Source: Polaribacter sp. MED152 (GTDB lineage Bacteria > Bacteroidota > Bacteroidia > Flavobacteriales > Flavobacteriaceae). Taken from it: a stretch of 64,000 nt of DNA. The stretch is from positions 1,808,501-1,872,500 of the forward strand of contig NC_020830.1 of NCBI RefSeq assembly GCF_000152945.2, in the 5' to 3' direction. The notes below the pieces were generated by a model. It ran no database searches. It was not told the DNA's origin and saw only the letters and a program-made list of their open reading frames with translations. Shown here piece by piece: positions 8,232-17,339 of the stretch. The translations under genes were made by a program, and so were the position numbers. Position 1 is the first letter of the stretch, and each line of letters opens with the position of its first letter.

Positions 8232-9680
8232 TTATCCTACAGAACCTTCTAAAGAAATTTCTAATAATTTCTGTGCTTCTACAGCAAATTCCATTGGTAA
8301 CTTGTTAAGTACTTCTTTACTAAAACCATTTACAATTAATGCAATTGCTTTTTCTGTATCTATACCTCTTTGATTACAATAAAATAATTGGTCTTCTCCA
8401 ATTTTACTTGTAGTAGCTTCGTGTTCTATTTGAGCTGATTTGTTTTTAGCCTCTATATAAGGAAATGTATGTGCACCACAAGCATTACCCATTAAAAGTG
8501 AATCGCATTGCGAAAAATTACGTGCATTTTCTGCTCTTGAGTTTATTTGTACTAAACCTCTGTAAGAGTTTTGAGATTGACCTGCTGAAATACCTTTAGA
8601 GATAATGGTTGACTTGGTATTTTTACCCAAGTGAACCATTTTAGTACCTGTATCTGCTTGCTGAAAATGATTAGTTACTGCTATAGAATAAAATTCACCT
8701 ACAGAATTATTTCCTTTTAAAATACAAGAAGGATATTTCCAAGTTACTGCAGAACCTGTTTCAACTTGTGTCCAAGAAATTTTTGCATTGGTTTCACACA
8801 AACCTCTTTTGGTTACAAAGTTAAAGACACCACCTTTTCCGTTTTCATCTCCAGGAAACCAGTTTTGCACTGTAGAATATTTAATTTCAGCATCATCCAT
8901 AGCAATTAATTCTACAACTGCAGCATGCAATTGATTTTCATCTCTTTGAGGTGCAGTACAACCTTCTAAATAAGAAACATAACTACCTTTGTCTGCAACA
9001 ACTAAAGTTCTTTCAAATTGTCCTGTTCCTCCTTCGTTTATTCTAAAATAGGTTGATAATTCCATAGGACATTTAACACCTTTTGGAATGTAACAGAAAG
9101 ATCCATCAGAAAAAACAGCCGAATTTAAAGCTGCATAAAAGTTGTCTGATGTTGGCACAACTGTACCTAAATATTTTTTCACCAACTCTGGATGCTCTTG
9201 AATAGCTTCTGAAATTGGCATAAAAATAATACCTTTTTCACCTAAAGTTTTCTTAAAAGTAGTAGCTACAGAAACAGAATCCATTACAATATCTACTGCA
9301 ACATTTGCTAATTTCTTTTGCTCATCTATAGAAATACCTAATTTTTTAAATGTTTCTAATAAATCAGGATCTACCTCGTCTAAAGAATTTAATTTTGGTT
9401 TCTTTTTAGGTGCAGAATAATAGGCAATCTCTTGAAAATCTGGCTTAGGATATTTAACGTTAGCCCAATCTGGCTCTGTCATTTTTTCCCAAACTCTAAA
9501 CGCTTCTAGCCTCCATTCAGTCATCCATTCTGGTTCGTTTTTCTTTTTAGAAATTGCACGAACAACATCTTCATTTAAACCTTTGGCAAACGTTTCACTT
9601 TCTATATCTGTATAAAAACCATATTCATACTCTTTGGTTTTTAATTCTTGTTCTAAATCTTCTTCTGTATACTTTGACAT
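8232..9680 (-). CDS. sufB: Fe-S cluster assembly protein SufB
   Basis: 482 residues, the full length for SufB. Hallmarks include [60 protein letters not shown] and the C-terminal beta-helix ending ([20 protein letters not shown] followed by RGID). SufB is the cluster-scaffold subunit that works with SufC and SufD in the cytoplasm. It is the second gene of the operon, 12 nt after the A-type carrier gene. No abnormality is seen. Confidence 0.97.
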   Translation of the reverse strand: MSKYTEEDLEQELKTKEYEYGFYTDIESETFAKGLNEDVVRAISKKKNEPEWMTEWRLEAFRVWEKMTEPDWANVKYPKPDFQEIAYYSAPKKKPKLNSLDEVDPDLLETFKKLGISIDEQKKLANVAVDIVMDSVSVATTFKKTLGEKGIIFMPISEAIQEHPELVKKYLGTVVPTSDNFYAALNSAVFSDGSFCYIPKGVKCPMELSTYFRINEGGTGQFERTLVVADKGSYVSYLEGCTAPQRDENQLHAAVVELIAMDDAEIKYSTVQNWFPGDENGKGGVFNFVTKRGLCETNAKISWTQVETGSAVTWKYPSCILKGNNSVGEFYSIAVTNHFQQADTGTKMVHLGKNTKSTIISKGISAGQSQNSYRGLVQINSRAENARNFSQCDSLLMGNACGAHTFPYIEAKNKSAQIEHEATTSKIGEDQLFYCNQRGIDTEKAIALIVNGFSKEVLNKLPMEFAVEAQKLLEISLEGSVG

Positions 9681-9692
9681 GATTGTCTAATT

Positions 9693-10022
9693 TTAAAGTG
9701 AAAATGATTCTCCACAACCACAAGTTCTATTTGCGTTTGGATTATTAAACACAAAACCTTTACCATTTAGACCTCCTGAATATTCTAAAGTGGTACCAAC
9801 TAAATATAAAAAGCTTTTTTTGTCTACGACAATTTTTACATCATTCTCTTCAAAAACTTTATCGTTTTCTTGTTGGTTATTATCGAAAGTTAAATCATAA
9901 GATAAGCCTGAACAACCTCCACTCTTTACACCAACTCTTACAAAATCTTTTGTCGAGTCAAAGCCATCATCTGTCATCAGTTCAATGACTTTTCTCTTTG
10001 CTGTGTCTGAAACTTTTATCAT
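9693..10022 (-). CDS. sufA: A-type Fe-S carrier (HesB/IscA/SufA family)
   Basis: 109 residues from the ATG at 10022 (MIKVSDTAKRKV). The three conserved cysteines are present: one in KSGGCSGLSYD and two in the C-terminal CGCGESFSL. A-type carriers receive a cluster from the scaffold and pass it to target apoproteins. An upstream in-frame ATG at 10085 would add 21 residues of no family resemblance (MFFLRLMSYICRQ). That extension also overlaps a good promoter box at 10054-10061, so the shorter start is strongly preferred. The gene opens the suf operon. Whether it is strictly SufA or another A-type carrier is a naming question; the position supports SufA. Confidence 0.92.
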   Translation of the reverse strand: MIKVSDTAKRKVIELMTDDGFDSTKDFVRVGVKSGGCSGLSYDLTFDNNQQENDKVFEENDVKIVVDKKSFLYLVGTTLEYSGGLNGKGFVFNNPNANRTCGCGESFSL

Positions 10023-10053
10023 AATTTTAAATAGATTAAATCTAAATTGTCTG

Positions 10054-10088
10054 CAAATATACGACATAAGTCGCAAAAAAAACACAAA
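10054..10088 (-). promoter_or_regulatory. Bacteroidetes-type promoter of the suf operon
   Basis: The minus strand reads TTTG (10088-10085), 23 nt, then TATATTTG (10061-10054), matching TTTG-N-TAnnTTTG. The predicted transcript start is a few bases further on, about 25-30 nt before the ATG at 10022. Confidence 0.65.
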
Positions 10089-10128
10089 CTTTCATTATGA
10101 AACTTAATGTAGTTATTGGTTTTATTGA

Positions 10129-11187
10129 TTAGTTTTTAAAGGCAGGATTATTGATAAATTCTTGGTCTGTAAGTGTTAATAAAAACGCTTTTAAATCGGC
10201 CTTTTCTGCGTCACTCAAACCTACTCCACCTTGGTTTACTTTTTTCATTAACGGATCTATAGTTTCTGAGAATTTTAGGCCTTCTGAGTAGTGATTGATA
10301 ACTTCTTCTAAAGTAGAAAAACGTCCATCATGCATGTAAGGTGCTGTATAAGTTAAATTTCTTAAAGATGGTGATTTGAATTTACCATTATCTGCAGAAT
10401 CTCCAGTAATGGCCCCTAAACCTAAATCTGTAAAGGTTTCATCTAAACCATTGTTATGAAATTGATTGTCTGTCCACAGTGGATTATTATTGCTTCCATG
10501 ACAATGAAAACAATCCCCTTTTTCTTCACTCATAAAAATGTTAAATCCATTTTGTTCTTCAACTGTTAGTGTTGCTTCACCCAATAAATAGTTATCAAAT
10601 TTTGAATTTGCAGAGATGATAGTTCTCATAAATTGAGCAACTGCCTTAGCTACCAAATCTGAACTGATTTCTGAGGTACCAAATGCCAATTGAAACAAAT
10701 CTGGATACCTATCATGATTGTTTAATCTTTTGGTAATCTCTTTTAAATCTCCATGCATTTCTACAGGATTTACAATGGGCTCAATTACTTGATTTTCTAA
10801 ACCAAATTCTTTACCATCCCAAGCAAACCGTTCGTCAAAATTCCAGGCTAAATTGAATAAGGGCATAGAATTCCTTGAACCTAAATCTCCTTCAGCACCT
10901 TCACTAAATTGAAAACTGTCTGAAAAAGCTTCTTGTAATTTGTGACAGTGAGCACAAGATTGTGTTTGGTTACCAGATAAAATTCTATCAAAAAACAACT
11001 TTTTACCCAAAGCTACCCCTTCTTCTGTAAGTGGATTATCAGCAGGGATAACAGGTGCTATAAGCTTATCTGCAAATAATTCTGGTATTTGTAAATTGTA
11101 AGAAACAGGTACATAAATATCTTCCTCTTTAGATGAGCAACTCATTAAAAAAGTGAAAAATAAAATATATAAACCTAATTTTCTCAT
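10129..11187 (-). CDS. diheme cytochrome c peroxidase / MauG-family lipoprotein (MbnH-like)
   Basis: 352 residues with a lipoprotein signal (cysteine 17 in FLMSC). Two c-type heme motifs are visible, CAHCH at residues 78-82 and CFHCH at about 226-230. Family blocks GKKLFFDRILSGN, FAWDGKEFGLENQVIEP, TAPYMHDGRFSTLEEVINHY and the VEMHGD loop are all present. Members are periplasmic diheme enzymes: bacterial cytochrome c peroxidases reduce H2O2, while MauG and MbnH oxidise a tryptophan in a partner protein. The upstream gene, 13 nt away, encodes an MbnP-like protein, so the MbnH reading is attractive but inferred. It is the last gene of a four-gene operon. Genuine peroxidase activity remains possible. 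Confidence 0.88.
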   Translation of the reverse strand: MRKLGLYILFFTFLMSCSSKEEDIYVPVSYNLQIPELFADKLIAPVIPADNPLTEEGVALGKKLFFDRILSGNQTQSCAHCHKLQEAFSDSFQFSEGAEGDLGSRNSMPLFNLAWNFDERFAWDGKEFGLENQVIEPIVNPVEMHGDLKEITKRLNNHDRYPDLFQLAFGTSEISSDLVAKAVAQFMRTIISANSKFDNYLLGEATLTVEEQNGFNIFMSEEKGDCFHCHGSNNNPLWTDNQFHNNGLDETFTDLGLGAITGDSADNGKFKSPSLRNLTYTAPYMHDGRFSTLEEVINHYSEGLKFSETIDPLMKKVNQGGVGLSDAEKADLKAFLLTLTDQEFINNPAFKN

Positions 11188-11200
11188 ATCCTTAAAAGTA

Positions 11201-11953
11201 CTAATTATTCGTTATTTCACCCAGAGAAAAGACAGATTGACCATTGGCATTCATTAAAATTTGAGCATCGAAATTGGGCATTAAAACTGTATTAAGTTCG
11301 TTTAAATTCCAGGTATTTGGATTTTTAAACCATTCTGCAACATTCATTTGAATTTCTATAGTTGTATTGTCTGAAATTTCTACATTCCCTAGGTCTATAT
11401 CTATTGAAGTATCTTGTAAAATTAAGTTATCTGGATCTGTAATATCTGCAGCTCTAATTGCATGATAATTAAAATTAGCATCTGCATTATTAGTGTCTTT
11501 GTATTTGCCATCAAATTGCATGTAATGATAGCCTCCACCCAACATTTCTGGAACATTAAAAGAAGCTGAATTCAAATCTGGATAAATACCATCTAAATTA
11601 TCTGCATCATTAAAACCAAATGTAAAATTAAGTGATTTTGAGCCCTTAGTAATACCTTCTAAAACAATCTCTGCACCTGTATTTTCAACAACATCAATAA
11701 GTTGATAATTATTGGCTACTGCCCCAATTGTTGTATTTGAAACCACATATCTTAATCTTTCAATACTAATTAAATCTCCATTTTCATTGGTAAATTTAAA
11801 CTGATTAAAATCTGATGATGAAATTGCTGTACCATCCCAATTTTGGGTAAATTTAAGAGTAACATTTACAGTTTCTATATTTACATCATTGTCTTCTGAA
11901 CAGGCCAAAAATGTAAAACAAAATACTACTAAAGTGAATATTATTTTTCTCAT
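11201..11953 (-). CDS. MbnP-like (copper-binding family) lipoprotein
   Basis: 250 residues, lipobox cysteine at 18 (TFLACSE). The body matches my memory of the MbnP family: VTLKFTQNWDG at the start, then FKFTNENGDLISIERLRYVV, GGYHYMQFDGKYKD, and AEWFKNPNTWNL near the end. In characterised MbnP proteins a tryptophan is turned into kynurenine by the diheme partner MbnH, which creates a copper site with histidines. Candidate residues here are His143 and His164 and Trp208 or Trp215, all by inference. The following gene encodes the diheme enzyme, which supports the pairing. No methanobactin biosynthesis gene is seen nearby. Family assignment is likely but not certain. Confidence 0.68.
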   Translation of the reverse strand: MRKIIFTLVVFCFTFLACSEDNDVNIETVNVTLKFTQNWDGTAISSSDFNQFKFTNENGDLISIERLRYVVSNTTIGAVANNYQLIDVVENTGAEIVLEGITKGSKSLNFTFGFNDADNLDGIYPDLNSASFNVPEMLGGGYHYMQFDGKYKDTNNADANFNYHAIRAADITDPDNLILQDTSIDIDLGNVEISDNTTIEIQMNVAEWFKNPNTWNLNELNTVLMPNFDAQILMNANGQSVFSLGEITNN

Positions 11954-11957
11954 AAAA

Positions 11958-13280
11958 TTATTTTATATGTATAATCAGTCCGTCTGAAAAACCTTTATTC
12001 TCAGAGATATCTAAATCTGAACTGCTACTTTCTCCTACAGCAATAATCTGGTTATTGTTAAGTGCAACAGCATCAAAAAGTAATTCATTTTCTGAACCAC
12101 CAACAAATTGTTGCCAAAGTAAATTACCATTATTATCAACTTTTAAAACCCAAGCATCATTTTGACCATTATTGGTAAAACCTGAATCTAAACTTCTGGA
12201 GTTACCAGAAATTATAAAATCACCATCTTGCGTTTTAGAAATAGATCTTGCCACATCAAAACTAGAGCCACCAAAGTTTTTGCCCCAAATTAAATTACCA
12301 TCTGACGATATTTTTATCATCCATAAATCTGCACCCCCATTGTTTGAAGAGACATCTTGATCCGTACTTCTTGTATCACCTACAACTATAAAATTACCAT
12401 CATCTGTGGCTGTAATTCCTCTTGGCTCTTCTACTTCTGAGCCACCAAAACTTTTTTCCCAGATTAATTCTCCAGTATTAGAAAGTTTGAAAAGCCAATA
12501 ATCATAAGTGCCTTTGTTATTGCTTATATTAAAATCTTCGCTATCTGAAGATGCTGCAATTATGTATTCATTTGTGTTGGTTTCAATGACTCCAAAAGGC
12601 ACATCTGTAAATGAACCTCCAAAATATCTGCTCCAAACTAAATCCCCATTATTGTTTAATTTTATAGCCCAGACATCTCCTCCTGCATGTCTTTCTAAAG
12701 TTTTAGAATTACCTTGACCATTAGAAGCTGTTACATCTAAAACACCCGTAATTAAAAAACCATTGTCTGCTGTTTGAAGCAAAGCATTACCTGTATCTGC
12801 ACCTGAAAATCCAAAAGTTTTTTCCCAAGAAATGCTGCCATCGAAAGTGGTTTTTATCATCCAAAAATCTTGTGCACCTGCATTTTCATCTACATCAAAA
12901 TCTGAACTTTTACTAAACCCAAATAACGCAAAGCCACCATCATTTGTAGCTATTAAATCTGCTGCTCTGTCATCATCTGAACCACCATAAGTTTTACTCC
13001 ACAATAAAACGTGATCTGATGAGAATTTCATCAACAAAAAATCGAAACTTTCATCGGATTTATCTTGAATATCAAAATCGTTACTTTGTGTGTATCCTAA
13101 AACTGCATAACCACCATCTAAAGTGCTAACCACTGATTGATAAACATCATTTTTAGAACCTCCATAAGTGGTTGCTGTAACTTCTTTTGTTGAATTTACA
13201 AAAGAAAAACCTCCTCTAATTTCTGGATCTGAACATTGAAAAAGGAAAAAAAGAGATGCTAAATAGCAGAGTTTTTTCAT
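11958..13280 (-). CDS. lipoprotein with seven propeller-type repeats
   Basis: 440 residues, lipobox cysteine at about residue 16 (FFLFQCSD). Seven repeats of about 55 residues follow the pattern W-x-K-x-F/Y-GGS-xxD ... T-x-DGGF-x-x-x-G-x-S-x-S-x-D-x-D ... D-x-W-x-x-K-xx-x-x-G. Examples are WSKTYGGSDDDRAADLIATN and WEKSFGGSEVEEPRGITATD. The number and spacing suggest a seven-bladed beta-propeller with little else attached. Proteins of this look are common and uncharacterised in Bacteroidetes, with no catalytic residues evident. It is the second gene of the operon, 4 nt before the MbnP-like gene, so a surface or periplasmic protein-interaction role with that system is plausible. Confidence 0.75.
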   Translation of the reverse strand: MKKLCYLASLFFLFQCSDPEIRGGFSFVNSTKEVTATTYGGSKNDVYQSVVSTLDGGYAVLGYTQSNDFDIQDKSDESFDFLLMKFSSDHVLLWSKTYGGSDDDRAADLIATNDGGFALFGFSKSSDFDVDENAGAQDFWMIKTTFDGSISWEKTFGFSGADTGNALLQTADNGFLITGVLDVTASNGQGNSKTLERHAGGDVWAIKLNNNGDLVWSRYFGGSFTDVPFGVIETNTNEYIIAASSDSEDFNISNNKGTYDYWLFKLSNTGELIWEKSFGGSEVEEPRGITATDDGNFIVVGDTRSTDQDVSSNNGGADLWMIKISSDGNLIWGKNFGGSSFDVARSISKTQDGDFIISGNSRSLDSGFTNNGQNDAWVLKVDNNGNLLWQQFVGGSENELLFDAVALNNNQIIAVGESSSSDLDISENKGFSDGLIIHIK

Positions 13281-13288
13281 TCAAAAAT

Positions 13289-14545
13289 TTATTCTGATTT
13301 TTTAATTAAAAACAATCCGTTTTCAATATCACTAACTACAATTACGCCACTTTCAAAATAAGGATAAACATTCCAAACTCCATTGAATGAAGCTAAGTTA
13401 TTAGCAGGCCTTGTGTCAAAAAAACCAACTTCATTTACAGTTTTATTGGCAATGTTGGTAATGTCTATCATTCTAACACCTGCTGTATAATTTGCTAAAT
13501 AAAACGTATCACCTTTAACATAACCATTATGATCTATAGCTGCAGTTACACCTAAATACTCAAGGTGTAATTTAGGATTATCTAAATCGATAAAATCAAA
13601 AACTACAGTTCTAGTTCTTCCTCCATTTCTTAACTCATCTAACTCATCACCTAAAAGAAAATAACTCATGTCTTCTGTAAACCAACCTTGGTGTGTGTAC
13701 TCTACATTAGAATAACTTATAGATGATAGTTTAATAGGGTTTCGTTTGTCTGTAATATCTACAATTACAACTTCTGTTTCATTACTACCAATTAATATTT
13801 CTTTTCCTACATGTTCTGTGTCTGGCCCATTATAAGTAACAACTTGAGCATCATGAGAGTAGTTTGTGAAACCACCTTCGTTTACTGGATTTAAAGGATC
13901 TTGAATATTGATAAATAGTGGACCACCAGCAAAAGTGCCATTTCTACTTGTACCAACAGGATATGCATAACCTTCACTTTCATTAATGACAATATTGTGT
14001 GCACTACCAAAATTGGTATAAGTTGCATCTGCATCGAAAACAACTGGCGGATTTGCTACATCTCTTAACTTTGTTAAATCAAAAACTTGCATACCATGAT
14101 TTGATGCTTCACTAACCACAAAAGCATGATTGTTATACACTTTTACATCTCTCCAATCGCTATTTACAGTTGCAGTTGGTAAAAAACCAACTATTACTGG
14201 CTCTGTTGGCTCACTAATATCAATAAAAGAAACACCAGAATTTAAGCCCATTAATGCATATTCTTTATTGGTTGTTGGGTCTGTCCAACCCCAAGAGTCA
14301 TTACCACTTAAGTTATTGGTAGCTGTGTTTGATAAGTCTAAATCGCTTAAAGAAATTCTAGCCAATAAATCATAACCATTACAAGGAAAACCACCGGCCG
14401 AACCATTTTCACATTTGGTTATGGTGTCATCATTGGTATCAACAATATCTACTACAGGATTTGGATCTGTGATTTGTGAATCTGAAAGATCTTTAGAACA
14501 ACTAAATGAAATAAGAATTACTAAAAACAATACTTTTTTAAACAT
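13289..14545 (-). CDS. choice-of-anchor B family lipoprotein (LVIVD-type propeller)
   Basis: 418 residues, lipobox cysteine in LISFSCSK. The sequence CENGSAGGFPCNGYDLLARI followed by WGWTDPTTNKEYALMGLNSG and VSFIDISEPTEPVIVGFLP is the choice-of-anchor B domain. The repeated 'xVxxxDIsxPxxP' units are LVIVD-type propeller strands (VVIVDITDKRNPIKLS, VRMIDITNIANKT). The family is exported, attached by different C-terminal or N-terminal anchors, and of unknown function; here the anchor is an N-terminal lipid. It is the first gene of the operon that also encodes the propeller, the MbnP-like and the diheme proteins (gaps of 8, 4 and 13 nt), behind a good promoter. Confidence 0.85.
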   Translation of the reverse strand: MFKKVLFLVILISFSCSKDLSDSQITDPNPVVDIVDTNDDTITKCENGSAGGFPCNGYDLLARISLSDLDLSNTATNNLSGNDSWGWTDPTTNKEYALMGLNSGVSFIDISEPTEPVIVGFLPTATVNSDWRDVKVYNNHAFVVSEASNHGMQVFDLTKLRDVANPPVVFDADATYTNFGSAHNIVINESEGYAYPVGTSRNGTFAGGPLFINIQDPLNPVNEGGFTNYSHDAQVVTYNGPDTEHVGKEILIGSNETEVVIVDITDKRNPIKLSSISYSNVEYTHQGWFTEDMSYFLLGDELDELRNGGRTRTVVFDFIDLDNPKLHLEYLGVTAAIDHNGYVKGDTFYLANYTAGVRMIDITNIANKTVNEVGFFDTRPANNLASFNGVWNVYPYFESGVIVVSDIENGLFLIKKSE

Positions 14546-14621
14546 AACATTTTTTTTAGGTTGGTAGCAATAGTGCTGATAAAACGATAAGTAACAAAGC
14601 GTTATTGCATAATTATTATAC

Positions 14622-14650
14622 CAAAAATATAATTTATAATTGAAATCAAA
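14622..14650 (-). promoter_or_regulatory. Bacteroidetes-type promoter of the MbnP/diheme operon
   Basis: The minus strand reads TTTG (14650-14647), 17 nt, TATTTTTG (14629-14622). This leaves an unusually long leader of about 70 nt before the ATG at 14545. The leader holds only a weak TAAC...GTTA dyad. Confidence 0.65.
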
Positions 14651-14695
14651 TTAAAATCTCTGTTAAAGTAACTCTATCAATTTTAAGAATGTGAC

Positions 14696-14703
14696 TATCT
14701 TTG
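14696..14703 (+). promoter_or_regulatory. -7 box abutting the thiL start codon
   Basis: TATCTTTG is followed by CAGC and then the ATG of thiL. With normal spacing the transcript would begin at or next to the start codon. No strong -33 TTTG is seen. Confidence 0.6.
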
Positions 14704-14707
14704 CAGC

Positions 14708-15751
14708 ATGTTAGAAGATAAAAATCAGAATAAAACGTCATTGGCTGAACTTGGTGAGTTTGGTTTAATAAATCATATTACAAAATACTTTAAAGCAAAT
14801 CATACCTCTACAGTGAAAGCTGTTGGAGATGATGCTGCTGTTTTAGAGGCTTCAGAGCAACAAACTTTAATTACCACAGATTTGTTAATAGAAGGTGTAC
14901 ACTTTGATTTAAGTTACATGCCCTTAAAACATCTAGGTTACAAAGCTGTAATGGTTAATTTATCTGATGTTTATGCTATGAATGGAACTGCAGAGCAAAT
15001 CACTGTGTCTATTGCTGTTTCTAACAGATTTCCTTTAGAAGCTATTGAAGAACTATATGCAGGTATTCAATTGGCTTGTTCTACTTACAAAATTGATTTA
15101 GTTGGGGGTGATACCACTTCTTCTACAAAAGGTATTTTAATTTCGGTTACTGCAATTGGTAAAGCCAACAAAGAAGATGTAGTTTACAGAAACACTGCAA
15201 AAGAGACTGATTTAATTGTAGTTTCTGGTGATTTAGGTGCTGCCTATTTAGGGCTACAAGTTTTGGAAAGAGAAAAGCAAGTTTTTCAAGTAGACCCAAA
15301 CAATCAACCAGACTTAGATAATTATACATATTTAATTGAGCGTCAATTAAAACCTGAAGCACGTAAAGACATTCCTGGTTTACTGAAAGAATTAGAGGTA
15401 AAACCAACATCTATGATTGATATTTCTGATGGTCTGTCATCAGAACTTTTTCACATTTGTACACAAAGCAATGTTGGTTGTAAAATTTACGAAGACAAAT
15501 TGCCTTTAGACCCTCAAGTAATATCTGCTTGTGAAGAATTTGAATTAGATTCTACAATGGTTGCTTTAAGTGGTGGTGAAGATTACGAACTACTTTTTAC
15601 TGTGCCTATTGCTGATTTTGATAAAATAAAAGGAAACCCTAATTTTTCTATTATTGGCCATATCACAGAAGAAAATCAAGGTTTACAATTAATTACAAGA
15701 GCCAATCAAGAAATTGAATTGAAAGCTCAAGGTTGGAATTCTATGCAATAG
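14708..15751 (+). CDS. thiL: thiamine-monophosphate kinase
   Basis: 347 residues. ThiL phosphorylates thiamine monophosphate with ATP to give thiamine diphosphate, the last cofactor step, in the cytosol. Visible family motifs are the N-terminal GEFGLINHI, AVGDDAAVL, TTDLLIEGVHFDL, KAVMVNLSDVYAMNG, LVGGDTTSS and IDISDGLSSEL with GGEDYELLF near the C-terminus, all in the expected order for the AIRS/ThiL fold. The gene stands alone, divergent from the MbnP/diheme operon, with a -7 box four bases before its ATG. The length is normal and no oddity is seen in the coding part. Confidence 0.95.
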   Translation: MLEDKNQNKTSLAELGEFGLINHITKYFKANHTSTVKAVGDDAAVLEASEQQTLITTDLLIEGVHFDLSYMPLKHLGYKAVMVNLSDVYAMNGTAEQITVSIAVSNRFPLEAIEELYAGIQLACSTYKIDLVGGDTTSSTKGILISVTAIGKANKEDVVYRNTAKETDLIVVSGDLGAAYLGLQVLEREKQVFQVDPNNQPDLDNYTYLIERQLKPEARKDIPGLLKELEVKPTSMIDISDGLSSELFHICTQSNVGCKIYEDKLPLDPQVISACEEFELDSTMVALSGGEDYELLFTVPIADFDKIKGNPNFSIIGHITEENQGLQLITRANQEIELKAQGWNSMQ

Positions 15752-15796
15752 TGCTATTGTTTCTTTAAGTTTACACTAGCTCAAAAATTTAGAGTT

Positions 15797-16570
15797 TTAA
15801 TAAAGTTGGTTGTTTAAGAAATACGTTACCAATTCTGAAGAAGTCTTTAAATTTAGCTTATTAAGTATATTTTTTCTGTGCGTATGAACTGTATGAATGC
15901 TTATAGATAACTTAGCTGCAATTTCTTTGCTAGAATTATTTAGAGAAATTAATCGAATAATATCTTGCTCTCTAGAGGTTACAGCTGCTGATAAAAGTAA
16001 CTGAGAATAATTTTTATAAAACAAAGTTTCGTATTCATTCTTATCATTAAGAATTTTAATACTAGCAATTATAGGCCTTTTATTTTTTTCATCTATTAAA
16101 CTGCAATGTGTTATACCAATTATTGGTTTTCCCTCACCATCAAAATAAATTGGTGTTTGATGTTCTACAATATTAACATATTCGTCTTTGCTATTTTTAA
16201 CTCTAATATTCCAAGTATAGCTTAATTTATGTCTGTCTTTCTTTTCAACTTTGGTCATAGTAAAGTTCATCAAATCTTCTAACATTGATAAAAATACAGG
16301 CAAACTTTCTGGGTCAAAATGAGAAAACCAATACTTAATACCTTCAGTCGTCATTTTTTCTACACTTAACCCTAACGTATGTTCAAAATTTTTACTCACA
16401 AATTCATAAATCTGTTTTGATGTATTTGTAACTATAAAAAAAGATTGCATAGGAGGTAAAAACTCATCCAACTCTCTTAATTTTTGAATATGATCTGCTA
16501 CAATAGTTCCATCATACTCTTTGTAAGTATCAAAAACCTCTTTAAAAAGATTGTATTTCTGCTTTTGCAT
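15797..16570 (-). CDS. PAS-domain LuxR-type transcriptional regulator
   Basis: 257 residues. About residues 38-170 look like a PAS sensor: SFFIVTNTSKQIYEFVSKNF, then YTWNIRVKNSKDEYVNIVEH and PIIGITHCSLID, the last resembling the PAC strand. The final ~65 residues are a GerE/LuxR helix-turn-helix: LTSREQDIIRLISL-type region (here VTSREQDIIRLISLNNSSKE), IAAKLSISIHTVHTHRKNIL, NKLNLKTSSELVTYF. There is no receiver domain or membrane segment. It is probably a cytosolic one-component regulator; its ligand and targets are unknown. It is monocistronic, convergent with thiL. Confidence 0.88.
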   Translation of the reverse strand: MQKQKYNLFKEVFDTYKEYDGTIVADHIQKLRELDEFLPPMQSFFIVTNTSKQIYEFVSKNFEHTLGLSVEKMTTEGIKYWFSHFDPESLPVFLSMLEDLMNFTMTKVEKKDRHKLSYTWNIRVKNSKDEYVNIVEHQTPIYFDGEGKPIIGITHCSLIDEKNKRPIIASIKILNDKNEYETLFYKNYSQLLLSAAVTSREQDIIRLISLNNSSKEIAAKLSISIHTVHTHRKNILNKLNLKTSSELVTYFLNNQLY

Positions 16571-16735
16571 ATATTTCTTAAATAACGATTTACTAAAAAA
16601 CTATTCTTGGATAGATTTATTTAGAACACCAAAATACCTTAAACTAATCTATAATTTAATAGCTCATTGATATTTATTTTGAGGGATAAATTGCATTTCA
16701 ATAAAAGCAACGTAAGCATTGATCTATTGAAAAAT

Positions 16736-17290
16736 TTAATGGGAGATTGTTTGATTTACTATGATATTATGATTCATCAATTTAAGAGAACCATAACCAC
16801 CAAGAAAAATACATAGGCTAGCAAGAAAATGATTTCCTGTCAATTTTTCAAGAAAAAAACCAATAATAAATCCAAAAGTAATTCCTAGCAGAACCTTTAA
16901 GTAATACTTAGTTAACTTTTGTTTAGCCAAAGCAATTTGTAATGCATTACTTTCTGTAAAATTCTGATTTCCATTTATAAACAAATCCAGATTATGAATA
17001 AAATCTGCATACAATTTTTGAAAAGCAATTGGCGTAATTTGCATATTACCAGGCACATAGTAAGTTATGCTAAGTATATCTAAATTTTGAATAATGGTAA
17101 TTTTAGATTCCCAATTTAAAGGATTCATTTTCCAACCATCTACTAAAGATGACTTCTTAAAAAAGGTAAATGTATTTGTACTTTCTCTCTTTTTCTTGAA
17201 ATTGTAAAGTTCAAAATACTGAGTTAACTTTTCTTCTAAATCATATTGATTATCTACAACAAATTCGAAGCTTTTCCGATAAAAATCCAT
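16736..17290 (-). CDS. hypothetical protein with C-terminal membrane hairpin
   Basis: 184 residues, not recognised. Residues 1-125 look globular and cytosolic (FYRKSFEFVVDNQYDLEEKL, then FTFFKKSSLVDGWKMNPLNW). About 130-150 and 155-170 form two hydrophobic segments (VLLGITFGFIIGFFLEKL, FLASLCIFLGGYGSL). There is no signal peptide. It may be a membrane-tethered soluble domain. Neighbours (a LuxR regulator and an alpha/beta hydrolase, same strand) give no functional hint. A TATTTTTG box at 17335-17328 suggests its own promoter. Confidence 0.7.
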   Translation of the reverse strand: MDFYRKSFEFVVDNQYDLEEKLTQYFELYNFKKKRESTNTFTFFKKSSLVDGWKMNPLNWESKITIIQNLDILSITYYVPGNMQITPIAFQKLYADFIHNLDLFINGNQNFTESNALQIALAKQKLTKYYLKVLLGITFGFIIGFFLEKLTGNHFLASLCIFLGGYGSLKLMNHNIIVNQTISH

Positions 17291-17327
17291 TACTTAAGTA
17301 AAATTGGATTAAACAACAATTTTTTTC

Positions 17328-17335
17328 CAAAAATA
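17328..17335 (-). promoter_or_regulatory. -7 box before the 16736-17290 gene
   Basis: The minus strand reads TATTTTTG, with a TTTG 22 nt upstream that falls inside the 3' end of the neighbouring hydrolase gene. The leader is about 37 nt. Confidence 0.45.
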
Positions 17336-17339
17336 ACAT

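Noticed and set aside
11958-13280. Seven-fold repeat as a DNA tandem array
   Set aside because: Repeat units are diverged propeller blades, not near-identical DNA units.
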